NCBI GenBank assembly: GCA_958298945.1
Contig: OY282606.1
Span: forward strand, 47,939,920-48,003,919
Source of the DNA: Atherix ibis
Lineage: Eukaryota > Arthropoda > Insecta > Diptera > Athericidae
Direction of reading: 5' to 3'
DNA length: 64,000 nucleotides
Positions 30,616-42,180 of this stretch are shown one piece after another. Under the pieces are notes generated by a model. The model was not told where the DNA came from. It saw only the letters and a list, made by a program, of their open reading frames with translations, and did no database searches. The translations under genes and the position numbers were made by a program. Position 1 is the first letter of the stretch. Each line of letters starts with the position of its first letter.

Positions 30616-31860
30616 CGAGGGTCATTCAACAAGTACTTAGCCCCACCGCCCGATAGAACTGCTGTCACAAAAGAAATTGCCATCGTGCAGTACATTCTTT
30701 TAGTAGCCTACTGTCAAAGTTTCAGTCGATTTCCTTCATTAGTTTTGTTTTGAGAGCCTTTGAAAGCGAGCGTGTCGGTCGGTTGCACAAAAATGGAAAA
30801 AGAACAATATCGTTCGGTGATTAGATTCTTGTTTTTGGAAGGGAAAACGCGCAGCGAAATCAAAGATCGCTTGGATGCTTTGTATGGTGACTCTTCTCCT
30901 TCGATGGCGACCGTCAAGAATTGGTTCAACGAGTTTGTTCGTGGCCGCACGTCGGTTTTTGATGAGCCACGCCCAGGTGCCCCGAAAACGGCTGCTACGG
31001 AGGAAAACGTTAAAAAAGTCCACGATCTCGTGTTGGCAGACCGTCGATTGAAGGTTCACGAGATAGCTGAGACTGTGGGCATCGCAGTAGGAACGGTGCA
31101 TCATATTCTACACGAAGAACTGGGCATGAGAAAGCTGTCGGCGCGATGGGTGCCGCGTTTGCTCACACCGGAAAACAAGCGCAACCGTGAGACCACATCG
31201 GCGATGTGTTTGGCGCTGTTTCAGCGCAATCCAGCGGAGTTCTTGCGTCGTTTCGTGATCGTCGACGAAACATGGATTCACTGGTACACACCAGAGACCA
31301 AGGAACAGTCGAAACAGTGGACTTCACCCGGCGAACGTGCTCCGAAGAAGGCGAAGACTGTTCGATCGGCCGCCGTTTTCTGGGATTCACAAGGTGTGAT
31401 CCACATCGATTACCTCGAGAAGGGTAAAACAATCACGGGGCGCTACTATGCTGACTTATTGGGCCGATTTGACGTCGAATTGTGCTGTTCCACCACGACA
31501 ACGCGCCGGCTCACACCTCCGCCGTCGCCATGGCCAAATTGGTCGAATTGCGCTACGAATTGCTGCCCCATCTACCATACTCTCCAGATTTGGCCCCCTG
31601 TGACTACTTTTTGTTTCCAAACTTGAAAAAATCACTCGCCGGGAATAGATTTGGGTCGAATGAGGAGGTCATCGTCGCCACGGAGGCCTATTTTGCTTCC
31701 CTCGAGAAAATGTATTTTTTGGACGGGTTAAAAAAGTTAGAGCATCGCTGGGCCAAGTGTTTCGAGCTTGAAGGAGATTATGTGGAAAAATAAATTGCCA
31801 CCTTTCCAAAATTTTCGTTTTTCTTTTGTAGGTTTTGTTGTACTTGTTGAATGACCCTCG
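30616..31860 (+). mobile_element. Mariner B1 (lineage B)
   Basis: The left TIR CGAGGGTCATTCAACAAGTA at 30,616 pairs with the right end at 31,860, with TA on both sides. Length is 1245 bp. The lineage B TIR differs from lineage A at only a few positions, so the lineages are sisters. Confidence 0.92.
30793..31793 (+). pseudogene. Mariner B1 transposase with frameshift
   Basis: The frame starts at ATG 30,793 (MEKEQYRSV). The helix-turn-helix region, WVPRLLTPENKRNR linker and VDETWIHWYTPETK (first Asp) are intact. Compared with B2, 15 bp are missing in frame near 31,370 (the GKVMAT segment), and about 34 bp are missing at ~31,482 after FDVEL. The second loss shifts the frame, moving HHDNAPAHTS and YSPDLAPCDYFLF to another frame that ends at 31,793. 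It is inactive as written. Confidence 0.9.
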
Positions 31861-31969
31861 TAACAATATTAATTACGGGTCCGGTCTGAGCCCGCTGAAT
31901 TAAACAATCAGCTAGTCGTCACGATCGAAAACTCTTTACAATCCTAGTCGTTAAAATAGCTCCATCAAA

Positions 31970-32400
31970 ACCACTTCTTTAAATACGGTCGCTATAGCTT
32001 TCCCCAGCAGGGTCTTCCTTATCCAGACGGATTAAGTAATCCCTTTTCCGGATGCTATTAAGCCTAATTTTATCAACGACAGAGCGGTCGAGATGTTGCT
32101 CATAAATTTCGGCATTAAATATGCTCAAGAATCGTTCATTCTCATGTAGAATCCAAAAACGCTTCAAAGGATCCATTTCTCGAATGGGTATAAGAGTTCA
32201 CAATGATTCTTGTTAAGAATCTTAACCTCCAAAGTGTAAATGAGCATTGCTCTGATGAAGGTCATCTACAGAAAAAGTTTTGAATTTATGGTGAGGTGTT
32301 TTAAGCGAAATAACCCACACGAACTGAAATAAGTGTAATGTTCTATATCCTTTGTGGACAAAAATGTAAAGGGAATTTTTTTCCTTCTCAATTTGGTTAT
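31970..32400 (-). pseudogene. Non-LTR RT C-terminal relic
   Basis: On the minus strand near 32,180-32,120, ILRRFGFYMRMNDS resembles the ILRSISGPLHKDE segment of the relic at 5,947-6,610. FQSVWVISLETPHHK-like text lies near 32,315-32,280. It is old and shifted, and extends an unknown distance each way. A related piece lies at 50.3-50.8 kb. Confidence 0.45.
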
Positions 32401-33943
32401 GGGATAAAAAAAATTGATTGCGGACGTAAATTCTTAAAGGAATAAGTCTGGTGCAAGATCAGGGTGTGGCAGAGCATGCTTTCGCATGGAGGGAAGTTTT
32501 TTAACTTGCCACTATCGCCTTCGTGCGATATCATGCCAGGTTTATTTATTCTGGAGACACCAAAGATGTTAGATTCTCTAACAGGACAGGATAACGGTAA
32601 GAAAGTAAGAAGATATAAAATTTCGAAACGAGACTGAGAAAAAATTAGTGATTAGTGTTGAGAATAGCCCTAATGTTAATTTCACACTGTTACTGACCTT
32701 GCTCCAAGCCACCCTTGGTACTTCAGCACATCTGTTGGACAAACGAAGTGCCAAGAGTGGTTTGTGACAAGGTCTAGGATAGAGTCAAATATAAACATCA
32801 AGACTCCTGCCTCAAAACCTTTTCTTTCCTCGACCTCAGTTATCCGATCGAGCCGCTTAATTCAAATTTTACTATCGCATTTTTTGTCGATTGCCCGTTC
32901 TCAATTTCTATATTCCTCGTCTCTTACGTCTTATCATTTCCACTATAGAGATTTACACCTTTCATATCTCCAAAAAAAAAAATCCGGCATGATATTTTGC
33001 TCTTGTTTGAGTGCAACGGCGATAGTGATAAGTTAAAGAACTACCCTGCGCTGTATAATATATTCGGCCTTCTAGGACTTCAGAATACACTCGACAGAAC
33101 ATAACAGAGACTCTGTTCACTACCGGTAAATGTTATCTTTAACCCGAGATAATAAACCGGTTTAAGTCTTCCGAATCTGTTGTCTCAACCCGAAATTGTT
33201 TGCCGTCGGCTCAATTTTAGTAGTTTTTTTTTCGATCTTTGTATATACTTTTTTTTAATATTTAAGAAAATATAATTTTCAAAATATATAACTAAAAAAA
33301 AACACATACAAACACTCAATATATTGTAGAACATAAAAAATAAATTTAAAACACCACAGTAATATCTACAATATAAAACCAAAAAAAAATTCCTTTTACT
33401 CACAATTAAACTGAATCTTATACATTACAATAAGTTGTCCTGATTTTTTTTTGGTATTTTTTTGATGAAATTTTTGAAAGAGTATATTTACCTTGTTGCA
33501 TACTTCATTTTATGGAACGTTTCCATTTTGAATATTTTTATTTTTTAAATTTACCTTTAGTACGTGCAAATTGTGTATTTTCAAACTGGTTTCTTTAATG
33601 ACCTTTTGTATTTCGTTGCAGATTTTTTCTTCGGTGCGCAGTTGAAATGAGATGCGATCTTTTGCCGAATTTATTCAATTTCTATATACTAAAGCTCTAC
33701 GTCATAAGAATGTATAATAAATTTCTTTACTTGTATATATTTGTAGATATATATAAGCAAATTTTATTATTCAATCGAGTTTTGAGATGATTTTGTAGCA
33801 AAACTGCGTTAAAAATCTCAAACATTTTGTCATTTAGCCCAACAAATTAGATACTGTCTTTATTGGAGGGTCGAATAATTTTTATTGTCAGAGTATTTTT
33901 CATTTGATTATTCAAATTTCATATAAAAATAAGAAAATACAAT
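32401..33943. other. Unassigned sequence
   Basis: No readable gene. A less AT-rich part around 33,000-33,200 contains an AATAAACC site. It could be a solo LTR fragment but has no convincing ends. 33,220-33,940 is AT-rich. Confidence 0.4.
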
Positions 33944-33945
33944 TA

Positions 33946-35209
33946 CGAGGGTCGTTCAATAAGTCCTTAGAAAAAGATGAAAAAAAACTGTTTTTAAAAA
34001 AAAAAATTTTATTTTTTAACATAATCTCCTTTTAGCTCTATAAACTTTTCCAACCGTTTTTCCAAAATTTTTACCCCGTCCAAAAAATAGGATTTCGGAA
34101 GTTCTGCAAAATACTCATCCGTTTGACCAATGACGTCCTCGTTGGAAGTGAACCGTCGTCCGCCTAGCCATTTCTTCAGATTGGGGAAAATAAAATAGTC
34201 ACTCGGGGCCAAATCTGGTGAATAAGCGGGATGCTGCAACAATTCCATTCTCAATTCCACAATTTTGGCCATGGAAACAGCGCAGGTGTGCACACGCGCA
34301 TTGTCCTGATGCAAGAGGATTTTTTTCTTCTTCAGATGGGGGCGTTTCTCTATGATTTCCTCGCTCAACCGTTGCAATAACGACGCGTAATAAGCTCCTG
34401 TTATTGTTTTTCCTTTTTCCAACTAGTCGATAAAAATGATGCCCTGCGAATCCCAAAAGACCGTGGCCATCACCTTGCCGGCTGATGGCACAGTTTTTGC
34501 CTTCTTCGGAGCCCGTTCACCCTTGAAAATCCACTGTGATGACTGCCTCTTCGTTTCTGGAGTGTAGTAGTATATCCAGGTTTCGTCCACAATGACATAT
34601 CGAAGAAGGAATTCGGCAGGATTGCGAAGAAAGAGTGCCAACATAGCCTCAGAGTCCACTACACGATTGCGCTTATTCTCATCTGAGAGCAAACGCGGCA
34701 CCCATCTTGCCGAAATTTTTTTCACAGACAATTTTTCATGCAAAATTGAAGCGACTGTACCTTGTGATATGCCCGTGGCCTCAACTAATTCGCGCACTTT
34801 AATTCGCCGATCGTTCAAAATCAGATCGTGGATTTTGTCGATGATTTCAGGAGTAGACACCTCAACTGGGCGTCCTGAACGATGTTCATCTTTTGTGGAT
34901 GAACGGCCACGTTTAAATTCATTCACCCAATTGTAAACCGTCGCAAACACAGGTGCAGATGTGCCATGAACTGCATCCAACTCGGCTTTGATTTCTTTCG
35001 GGCTTAAGCCTTTCAAATGGAGATGTTTGATGACAGCCCTAAACTCGCTTTTTTCCATTGTTATGACAAATAAATGTCGTTAACTTTAATCGACGATAGA
35101 AATTGACCTACGCTATGGATCGAGCTGATGCTACTTACAAAAAAAAAGTCTTCACCGACACATGAGCGCAATTTCTCGGATTTTCTAAGGACTTATTGAA
35201 CGACCCTCG
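33946..35209 (-). mobile_element. Mariner A2 (lineage A)
   Basis: The TIRs are perfect for ~29 bp, starting CGAGGGTCGTTCAATAAGTC at 33,946 and ending at 35,209, with TA on both sides. Length is 1264 bp. The A-rich segment missing from A1 is present next to the left TIR. Confidence 0.93.
34009..35058 (-). pseudogene. Mariner A2 transposase with one premature stop
   Basis: The frame starts at ATG 35,058 (MEKSEFRAV) and runs in one register to a stop at 34,009. The only break is a TAG at 34,423-34,425, where A1 has TAC (Tyr in FIDYLEKGK). Both halves are otherwise open: the first holds the DNA-binding region and VDETWIYYY; the second holds HQDNARVHTC and YSPDLAPSDYFIF with 34-residue spacing. 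The C-terminus is the native KGDYVKK. Confidence 0.93.
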
Positions 35210-35211
35210 TA

Positions 35212-35589
35212 TTTTTGATTATAATATTGCACTTAATTGTATTCTTTCAGAGGAATATTAGTAATTTAAGAAGCTATGCCTCGTTGATGAATTTGTGGTA
35301 TATATTCTGACTATCTTAATAATAAAATTTTCTTTGGGTTGATTAAGGGACCGCATCTAGTAGGCAATGCCTTGAGTTAATCTAGTGGCATTAGCTAGTG
35401 TGCCGTTAAGGTGTTGCTAAATCACCCGAGTTGTCGTAGAGCTAAGAATCTATATTTCAGTAAAAAATGTACTATAAATGATCTTTGTTTTTAATTATAC
35501 ATTATATCTTCAATGGAAGATATAATTTAATTTTAGCAAGCAAATTTTTATCGCAAATTAATTTACAATATCGCGAAGCAATGACGTAG
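35212..35589. other. Unassigned sequence
   Basis: Nothing recognised. A moderately GC-rich patch at 35,340-35,450 has no readable frame. Confidence 0.45.
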
Positions 35590-37060
35590 GAATAAACATC
35601 CATCGACGTCTGTCCAACTACCGAAAATTAGAAAATTCTAATAAACTTCGAAGCCAGAGTCTCCTTATTCTCGGTATAGTAATTGAAGAAGATTTTCTTA
35701 CAAGTGGATTGGCATTGATAGGATAAACGGTAATGTAATGGAAACGTTTTGATCGCAAAGTAATACAGTATAACAATAGCAAAAAGGAGCGTACAGAATT
35801 TTTTGGGAGATCTTGGATTATAAGGATTATGATGCGATTGGAATTGTAATGTTTCGCTGAAATCATAAGGTCAACTCCGTAAGTCCAAATTGGTTTTAAA
35901 ATTAAGTATTGCATTAAAAGTTTACAATTTATTGCTAATTTTAGACGGTTGTATAGAATTCCAAGTCTTCTTAATCTAGTATATGGGTTTCAGGTATATT
36001 TTGGAATCATATATGATGCCATAAATGTAGAAAGGAGTAAAGTGGAAGTAATATAAGCTCTGCTCTGTTCATTGGCTTTCATTCTCTATTTCGTAAATTC
36101 GACTTGGAGATTGTTGATATGGGATTATAAATTGTAAGAAGGTATTTTAAAAAATTGTACGGAAAGATGTATGGCCATAATATCTGCATAGGCGAAAATG
36201 ATAATTCTTATAAGGCAGTATTCTTCGTCCCATTAAAATCAGATGGGATATCAATATTATATAAAATGGATCAAAGAATACTGCCTTATGAGACTGCAGC
36301 TAAAATAGGATATATTTTTGAAGATTCTGAATTAACGTTGACTTAAAAATGATGCTGGGAGAGATACAATTTCATAATAATATAGTATGTAGAAGCAAGG
36401 ATGCTATTGAATTTTTAGAGGATCCCAGCGTAAGAAAATCTAAAAATACTCCTGAGCAAAACTCTTTACTCTCAAGAGAGCATTCAATGCAATCAATGAC
36501 GCGATGGTATTGCTGAATTGTGCTGATATTCCAGGTATGGCTAAACTGATGATCAGGAATAATTTTTTATTATCTCGGAATGGATAGAGTCGCTTTAATA
36601 GAAGTTCTTCAACAATTTTACCAAATATTGCTAGGGGGATAATTGGAAGATGGAGGATTTACTTGCACATTTCGTTATTTGCCGAGTCAAAAAATTAAGT
36701 TGCGTTTTTGGAAATTTGTTTCAGGATCGGAGCTGTATTTCGGTTGCAGCCAGCACCTTTTTTTAAGGGAAGAATATTAAATTTCAGAGGATTGAAAATT
36801 TTTTGGGAGGAAGACTCATAGGGATTGGCAACATGAGTTCATTATTTATTTTATTTGTATGTAATTTGTCGTCTATATTATTACGTAGAGTAAAAATATT
36901 TACCAAATGTTAGGCAAATTCACTTCAGCCTTTTTTATCTGTTTTTGCCCAGTTAACACCTTTTTGTTTTCAATATTCTTTTATACAAATGTTTCGTCTA
37001 GTGGCTTCCCATAAAGAAATGTGGTCACTAAGTGAACATTTATAATGTTCATGTCATTCA
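35590..37060 (-). pseudogene. Jockey-clade ORF2 relic, reverse orientation
   Basis: Reading the minus strand from 37,060 leftward, WEATR-like and NWAKTDKKKAEV segments (near 37,010-36,925) precede VNSESSKIYPILAAVS.GSIL (36,345-36,280). PMQILWP at the YADD position, LKPIWTYGVDL (35,905-35,870) and RRLWLRSLLEFSNFR (35,660-35,618) follow. The order equals that of the intact Jockey ORF2. The 3' UTR word corresponding to CGCCGATGGGTGTTTACTCC is visible near 35,595. Stops are frequent. Confidence 0.75.
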
Positions 37061-37879
37061 TTACTCAATAGTACCCTTTGATTTCCATAAAGTTCTACCT
37101 TTAATTAATTTTATAGTCTTTTTGGGGAAATTTTGTATACCAGTGTTGTAATTAAATCTACTTTTCAGAATACGATTTTTTTTACGTGCAAATAAGCACA
37201 TTTTTATGAATAAAAAAAAATTTCAATAATTAAATTCAAAATGAGTACCTTTTAGTCAAATTTACTTAATAATTTTTTCAATAAAAACAAATTTAATTCG
37301 GTCTGAAAAATAATAATTTCTCCAAAAATTCTTGTATTTTACACATTCGAAAATTTTCACATTCTTTTTAAATGAGTTTTTGATATTTATAACAAAAAAA
37401 TATACATCCTAATAGATGTTCTACAAGTGTTAATAAATCATTAAGGAATGTACACTGATGGGGAAGACTCAAAATACCAAATATATTTTTGGGTTGACAG
37501 ACTATCGAAAAAAAGTTTGCATTCTTTTCTGACATAAATTTTAAGAAATAAAATTGAAATTAATTTAAATTTTTTTTTAAAAGAACTGTTCAATTTTTTT
37601 TTGTAAATTAAAATAAAATTTTTTTTTGACATTCAATTTAAAAAGATTTTTAATAAAAGGTGTTGGGGGGGGGGGGGGTGTATCCTACTGAAAGAATTAA
37701 AATTCAGTAGATTTCTATCATTTCCATTACTTTTATTTTTAACAAACTAAATAACTACAACTACTCCAAGTAACAAGCAGACATATTGTTCAAAGCAACT
37801 ATGTGTACAGTCCAACATGAAGGAAAAGCTAGTACCCATCTCCAACTACTTTAACTATTGCTAATTAATTAGGATAATT
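37061..37879. other. AT-rich intergenic DNA with a 14-G run
   Basis: No coding content. An uninterrupted run of 14 G lies at 37,665-37,678, striking in this composition. Confidence 0.6.
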
Positions 37880-38008
37880 TTCCGTTTCAAGCATCGAGAG
37901 GTGCTTTTAGTGAGGATCTAATTGGGATATTGGAAGGAGAGGATTTTCGTCGTCTGTGGAAGTTGCAGCTGGCGTATTAGGACATGTTGGAATATCGTTA
38001 CGATATTA

Positions 38009-39200
38009 CGAGGGTCATTCAACAACTACTTAGCCTCACCGCCCGATAAAACTGCTGTCACAAAAGAAATTTACCATCGTGCAGTACATTCTTTTAGTAG
38101 CCTAAGTCGATTCCCTTCATTAGTTTTGTTTTGAGAGCCTTTGAAAGCGAGCGTGTCGGTCGGTTGCACAAAAATGGAAAAAGAACAATATCGTTCGGTG
38201 ATTAGATTCTTGTTTTTGGAAGGGAAAACGCGCAGCGAAATCAAAGATCGCTTGGATGCTGTGTATGGTGACTCTTCTCCTTCGATGGCGACCGTCAAGA
38301 ATTGGTTCAACGAGTTTGTTCGTGGCTGCACGTCGGTTTTTGATGAGCCACGCCCAGGTGCCTCGAAAACGGCTGCTACGGAGGAAAACGTTAAAAAAGT
38401 CCACGATCTCGTATTGGCAGACCGTCGATGGAAGGTTCACGAGATAGCCGAGACTGTGGGCATCGCATGGGTGCCGCGTTTGCTCACACCGGAAAACAAG
38501 CGCAACCGTGAGACCACATCGGCGACGTGTTTGGCGCTGTTTCAGCGCAATCCAGCGGAGTTTTTGCGTCGTTTCGTGACCGTCGACGAAACATGGATTC
38601 ACTGGTACACACCAGAGACCAAGGAACAGTCGAAACAGTGGACTTCACCCGGCGAACGTACTCCGAAGAAGGCGAAGACTGTTCGATCGGCCGGAAAGGT
38701 GATGGCCACCATTTTCTGGGATTCACAAGGTGTGATCCACATCGAGAAGGGTAAAACAATCACGGGGCGCTACTATGCTGACTTATTAGACCGATTTGAC
38801 GTCGAATTAAAGAAAAAACGGCCCCGCTTTGCGAAGAAAAAAGTTCTGTTCCACCACGACAACGCGCCGGCTCACACCAAATTGGTCGAATTGCGCTACG
38901 AATTGCTGCCCCATCCACCGTACTCTCCAGATTTGGCCCCCTGTGACTACTTTTTGTTTCCAAACCTGAAAAAATCACTCGCCGGGAATAGATTTGGGTC
39001 GAATGAGGAGGTCATCGTCGCCACGGAGACCTATTTTGCTTCCCTCGAGAAAATTTATTTTTTGGACGGGTTAAAAAAGTTAGAGCATTGCTGGCCCAGG
39101 TGTATCGAGCTTGAAGGAGATTATGTGGAAAAATAAATTGGCACCTTTCCAAAATTTTCGTTTTTCTTTTGTAGGCTAAGTACTTGTTGAATGACCCTCG
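38009..39200 (+). mobile_element. Mariner B2 (lineage B), nested in an RT relic
   Basis: The TIRs run from CGAGGGTCATTCAAC at 38,009 to 39,200, with TA on both sides. At 1192 bp it is the shortest of the lineage B copies because of several internal deletions. Confidence 0.92.
38174..39136 (+). CDS. Mariner B2 transposase, open frame with in-frame internal deletions
   Basis: The frame from ATG 38,174 (MEKEQYRSV) to 39,136 gives 320 residues without a stop. Relative to B1 it lacks 60 bp after VGIA (second half of the DNA-binding region, including HHILHEELG), 9 bp in VIHIEKGKT and 18 bp after APAHT. All losses are multiples of three. The three Asp residues remain (VDETWIHWY, HHDNAPAHT, SPDLAPCDYF), but the last two are 28 residues apart instead of 34. 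Binding and catalysis are probably lost. The preserved frame could be chance or could make a defective protein. Confidence 0.8.
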   Translation: MEKEQYRSVIRFLFLEGKTRSEIKDRLDAVYGDSSPSMATVKNWFNEFVRGCTSVFDEPRPGASKTAATEENVKKVHDLVLADRRWKVHEIAETVGIAWVPRLLTPENKRNRETTSATCLALFQRNPAEFLRRFVTVDETWIHWYTPETKEQSKQWTSPGERTPKKAKTVRSAGKVMATIFWDSQGVIHIEKGKTITGRYYADLLDRFDVELKKKRPRFAKKKVLFHHDNAPAHTKLVELRYELLPHPPYSPDLAPCDYFLFPNLKKSLAGNRFGSNEEVIVATETYFASLEKIYFLDGLKKLEHCWPRCIELEGDYVEK

Positions 39201-39310
39201 TATATAGTATAGGGCCAACGATACTACCCTGAGGTACACCAGCGATTATGGGGCACATTGAAAAGTGTTTCGGACTCAGTTATAAATTGAAGTTTTCGCC
39301 AAAATCATAT

Positions 39311-42180
39311 TTTGAATAAATTTTTAATAATCTTATTTAAAAACATTTTAGAGATACAAACTTTACAATGCCCTAAGAAAAATGAAAATTTTTCGAATTG
39401 AAAAGGGGGTTGTAAATATTCGTTTCGGTGTACATTTTTGATTTATGGTAGTATGTATTTTATACACCAAATTAAAATGAACCTGTTTTCAATTTAATTT
39501 CACATAAATCTGATTATTCAAAATATTAACGATAATTTTTATTAAATTTTTTTTTTTTTTCTTAAAAATTATAAAAATATCAGCTTTTAATGTGCTTTAT
39601 TTTAAAAATACATTTTATGATGATAAGATTTAAGCTACTCATTGCATAATATTATAATAAAAAAGATGCCACTATATAAATTTATAATTATTATTATTTT
39701 TTCCTTAAAAAAGATAATAAAACCATATCATCATAGGCTATATGATACTTAAAAATACAGATTATTCAAATATATTTAATGATTATTAAATAAAATTATG
39801 AGAATATGATTAGATATTAAACAGAATCGTTTAGCCATAAAAAACAAGTCGTTATACCTTATGGTTAATATTTTCAATATTTTTAAAGTAGTCTGCTTAT
39901 GTTAAGATATTAAAATGTAAGATATTTCTTGTAGGCAAGATAAAGTCATTTTTTTTACTAAAAAAAAAACATAATAATCTCATACCTTTTAGAACATTCT
40001 TTTATCTTGAAAAAAAAATTGGAAAATATTCTTTCATATGAGAGAAGCTAAGAAATTGCAAAAGAAATATTTCGAAAATATTCTTTTAACGAATGAAATT
40101 TTTGTATAAAATCCATAGTTAATTTTATAAATACGAGTAGATTCGATAATAATAATAATAATAATAATGAGCGCTATAATAATAATCGACAAGAGATATT
40201 TTCAAATTATACATGTTAAAAATCGCTCCCATGGTAATATAAATATTCAATATAATCGAGGGTAAATAATCAATATTTTGACCTAATCTAGATATACTTA
40301 TGAGAATCTATCGTTGATTCATAGAAAATTGTCAATTTTTAGATATTCTTGTTCAATGGTCAATTTTTAGATATCTTCATTCATAGGAATTGGCCACTTT
40401 TCGATATTTTCTTATTCATAAAAAAGAATTGCTCAATTTCTATCTTACCCTCTCCTAATAGATATTTGTTGTTGTTGTTTTTTTTATTATAAATAAAATT
40501 GACTAGACTTTGAAGAACTAAATATGATAAAAATGTAAAAAAAAAAATATTTAACTAATCTATTGCAGAAAAATAATAACGAATTGATTTATTAGAAAAT
40601 AAAAATTTAATACTCGTAGTAAATATTATACCCTCCCATGACCTCTGAAATACAATAATAACTCGGTCTCGAGATCGATACAGGCTCACAGTACAATTGT
40701 AACCAAATTGTTTATTTTTATGTCGCATGTCTCAAATTACAATATTGTAATGCCATCCCATACACATGGTACAAATACTACTTCAAAGGACAATATCCTT
40801 AATTGAAGCATAATTATACTCGTCATACATTCGCAAAAAAAAATGTTTAATTAAATCTTTCTATTAAAAATACTTACTTTTTCATTAATTTAACATCGAT
40901 TATAAATTATCCTAAAATATTTGGTATATTTTTCTTCTTTTAATTTTTATTTTATTTTTTTTTCCAATATTATTTCTATTAGGATTTTTGTTTTTTTTTT
41001 TTTGTATCAAATTTATTAGACTATTTTTTTTTTTTGAAGAAAAAAAATCGATTTATCAGAATAATTTATTAACAATTTTATTTAATTTCACATTTTTTTT
41101 TATTAGATATTATTGGAAATAATACAATAATTAAATAGTATTTTTTATTAATAAATTAAACTTAAAGAAAAAATCATTTTACATATTTATATTTTACCAG
41201 AATGAATACGTAAACTACTATATGTTAAAGGATTAATTCACCTTGTTCACACTTTCCGAATAATATAGAAATATTATCTTTAGCAATTAATTTTCATTTG
41301 TTATTATTATTTGTAATTTATAATCATGTATATTTAGAAATAATCTAACAATATTCAACTATTTAACTATTATTATTATAATAATGTAACAAGGACACAA
41401 AATGTCTGAGTATGTATGTACGAATGTAAATAACGTTTAAAGGACATAATCACAATTGTTGATAACAAAAACATAAAATTTCCAACAAGATAAAAGGACA
41501 AAAGTGCATAGTCACGAGGATTTTATTTGTACGAGTATTATGGGCAAAAACAAAAGTACACCTCCTTTTGTGTATTTATAGTTTGCATCTTTTTTTGTCA
41601 ACTCTCATCTCTTATAATATAGTTTTGACTATTACCAGAGTAGTACTCAGTTGTATTGGGAAATTTTTTTTACACTTAAATGTACGTAAGCATTTCGAAA
41701 ATGTTTATAAACATTTAAATAAACTGCAAAACTAAAGCAAGTTCATTGAATTCTTACGAGTAGTTCTGTTACTTATTTCTTTTAGTTTCTTTATATTACG
41801 ATAGTCAAATGTAAAAAGTTTTCTGCAATCTGTACTTCGAACTTTTGAATTTTAATTAACAATTTTTTGATAGTGCAGAAAAAAATATATATTTTTTACT
41901 ATAAAGTTTTTCATAATTTTTGTTAATAAACAAAAAGTTTGCTTTAAGTATGAACTTTTCATACTAAATTCTCATATGATAGAGAATCGTTGTCGTTATT
42001 TAAGTTAGCATTATTTCAATTGAAGCCCCATCGTCATCGTCATATTATATTATCCAATTCGAATTAAATCAAAATCGAAGCTTATATTGAAATTGGGTAA
42101 TAATAAAAAGAACTGGTCCCCAAAGAAAAAAGATTTCGAAAAAAAATTTATTAGAAGATAACTTTTTCTACATTACAGCC
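39311..42180. other. Very AT-rich intergenic DNA
   Basis: There are no genes in nearly 3 kb dominated by A/T runs. An AAT microsatellite sits at 40,149-40,168. Confidence 0.65.
40149..40168. repeat. AAT trinucleotide microsatellite
   Basis: About six uninterrupted AAT units, followed shortly by a second short run (40,180-40,189). Confidence 0.8.

Larger units (their letters stand above)
37880..39310 (-). pseudogene. Jockey-like RT relic split by mariner B2
   Basis: Right of mariner B2 (39,310-39,203, minus strand) the text reads a degraded IAGVPQGSIVGPILY, the RT motif before the catalytic box. Left of it (38,006-37,900) the reading resumes as NDIPTCPNTPAATSTDDENPLL, matching HDIPAYPNTIIATYADDTAILA of the intact Jockey protein, with STDD in place of YADD. 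The mariner therefore landed between these two motifs. Confidence 0.65.

Noticed and set aside
32990..33200. Solo LTR
   Set aside because: An AATAAA-like site but no TG...CA ends, target duplication or second copy found.
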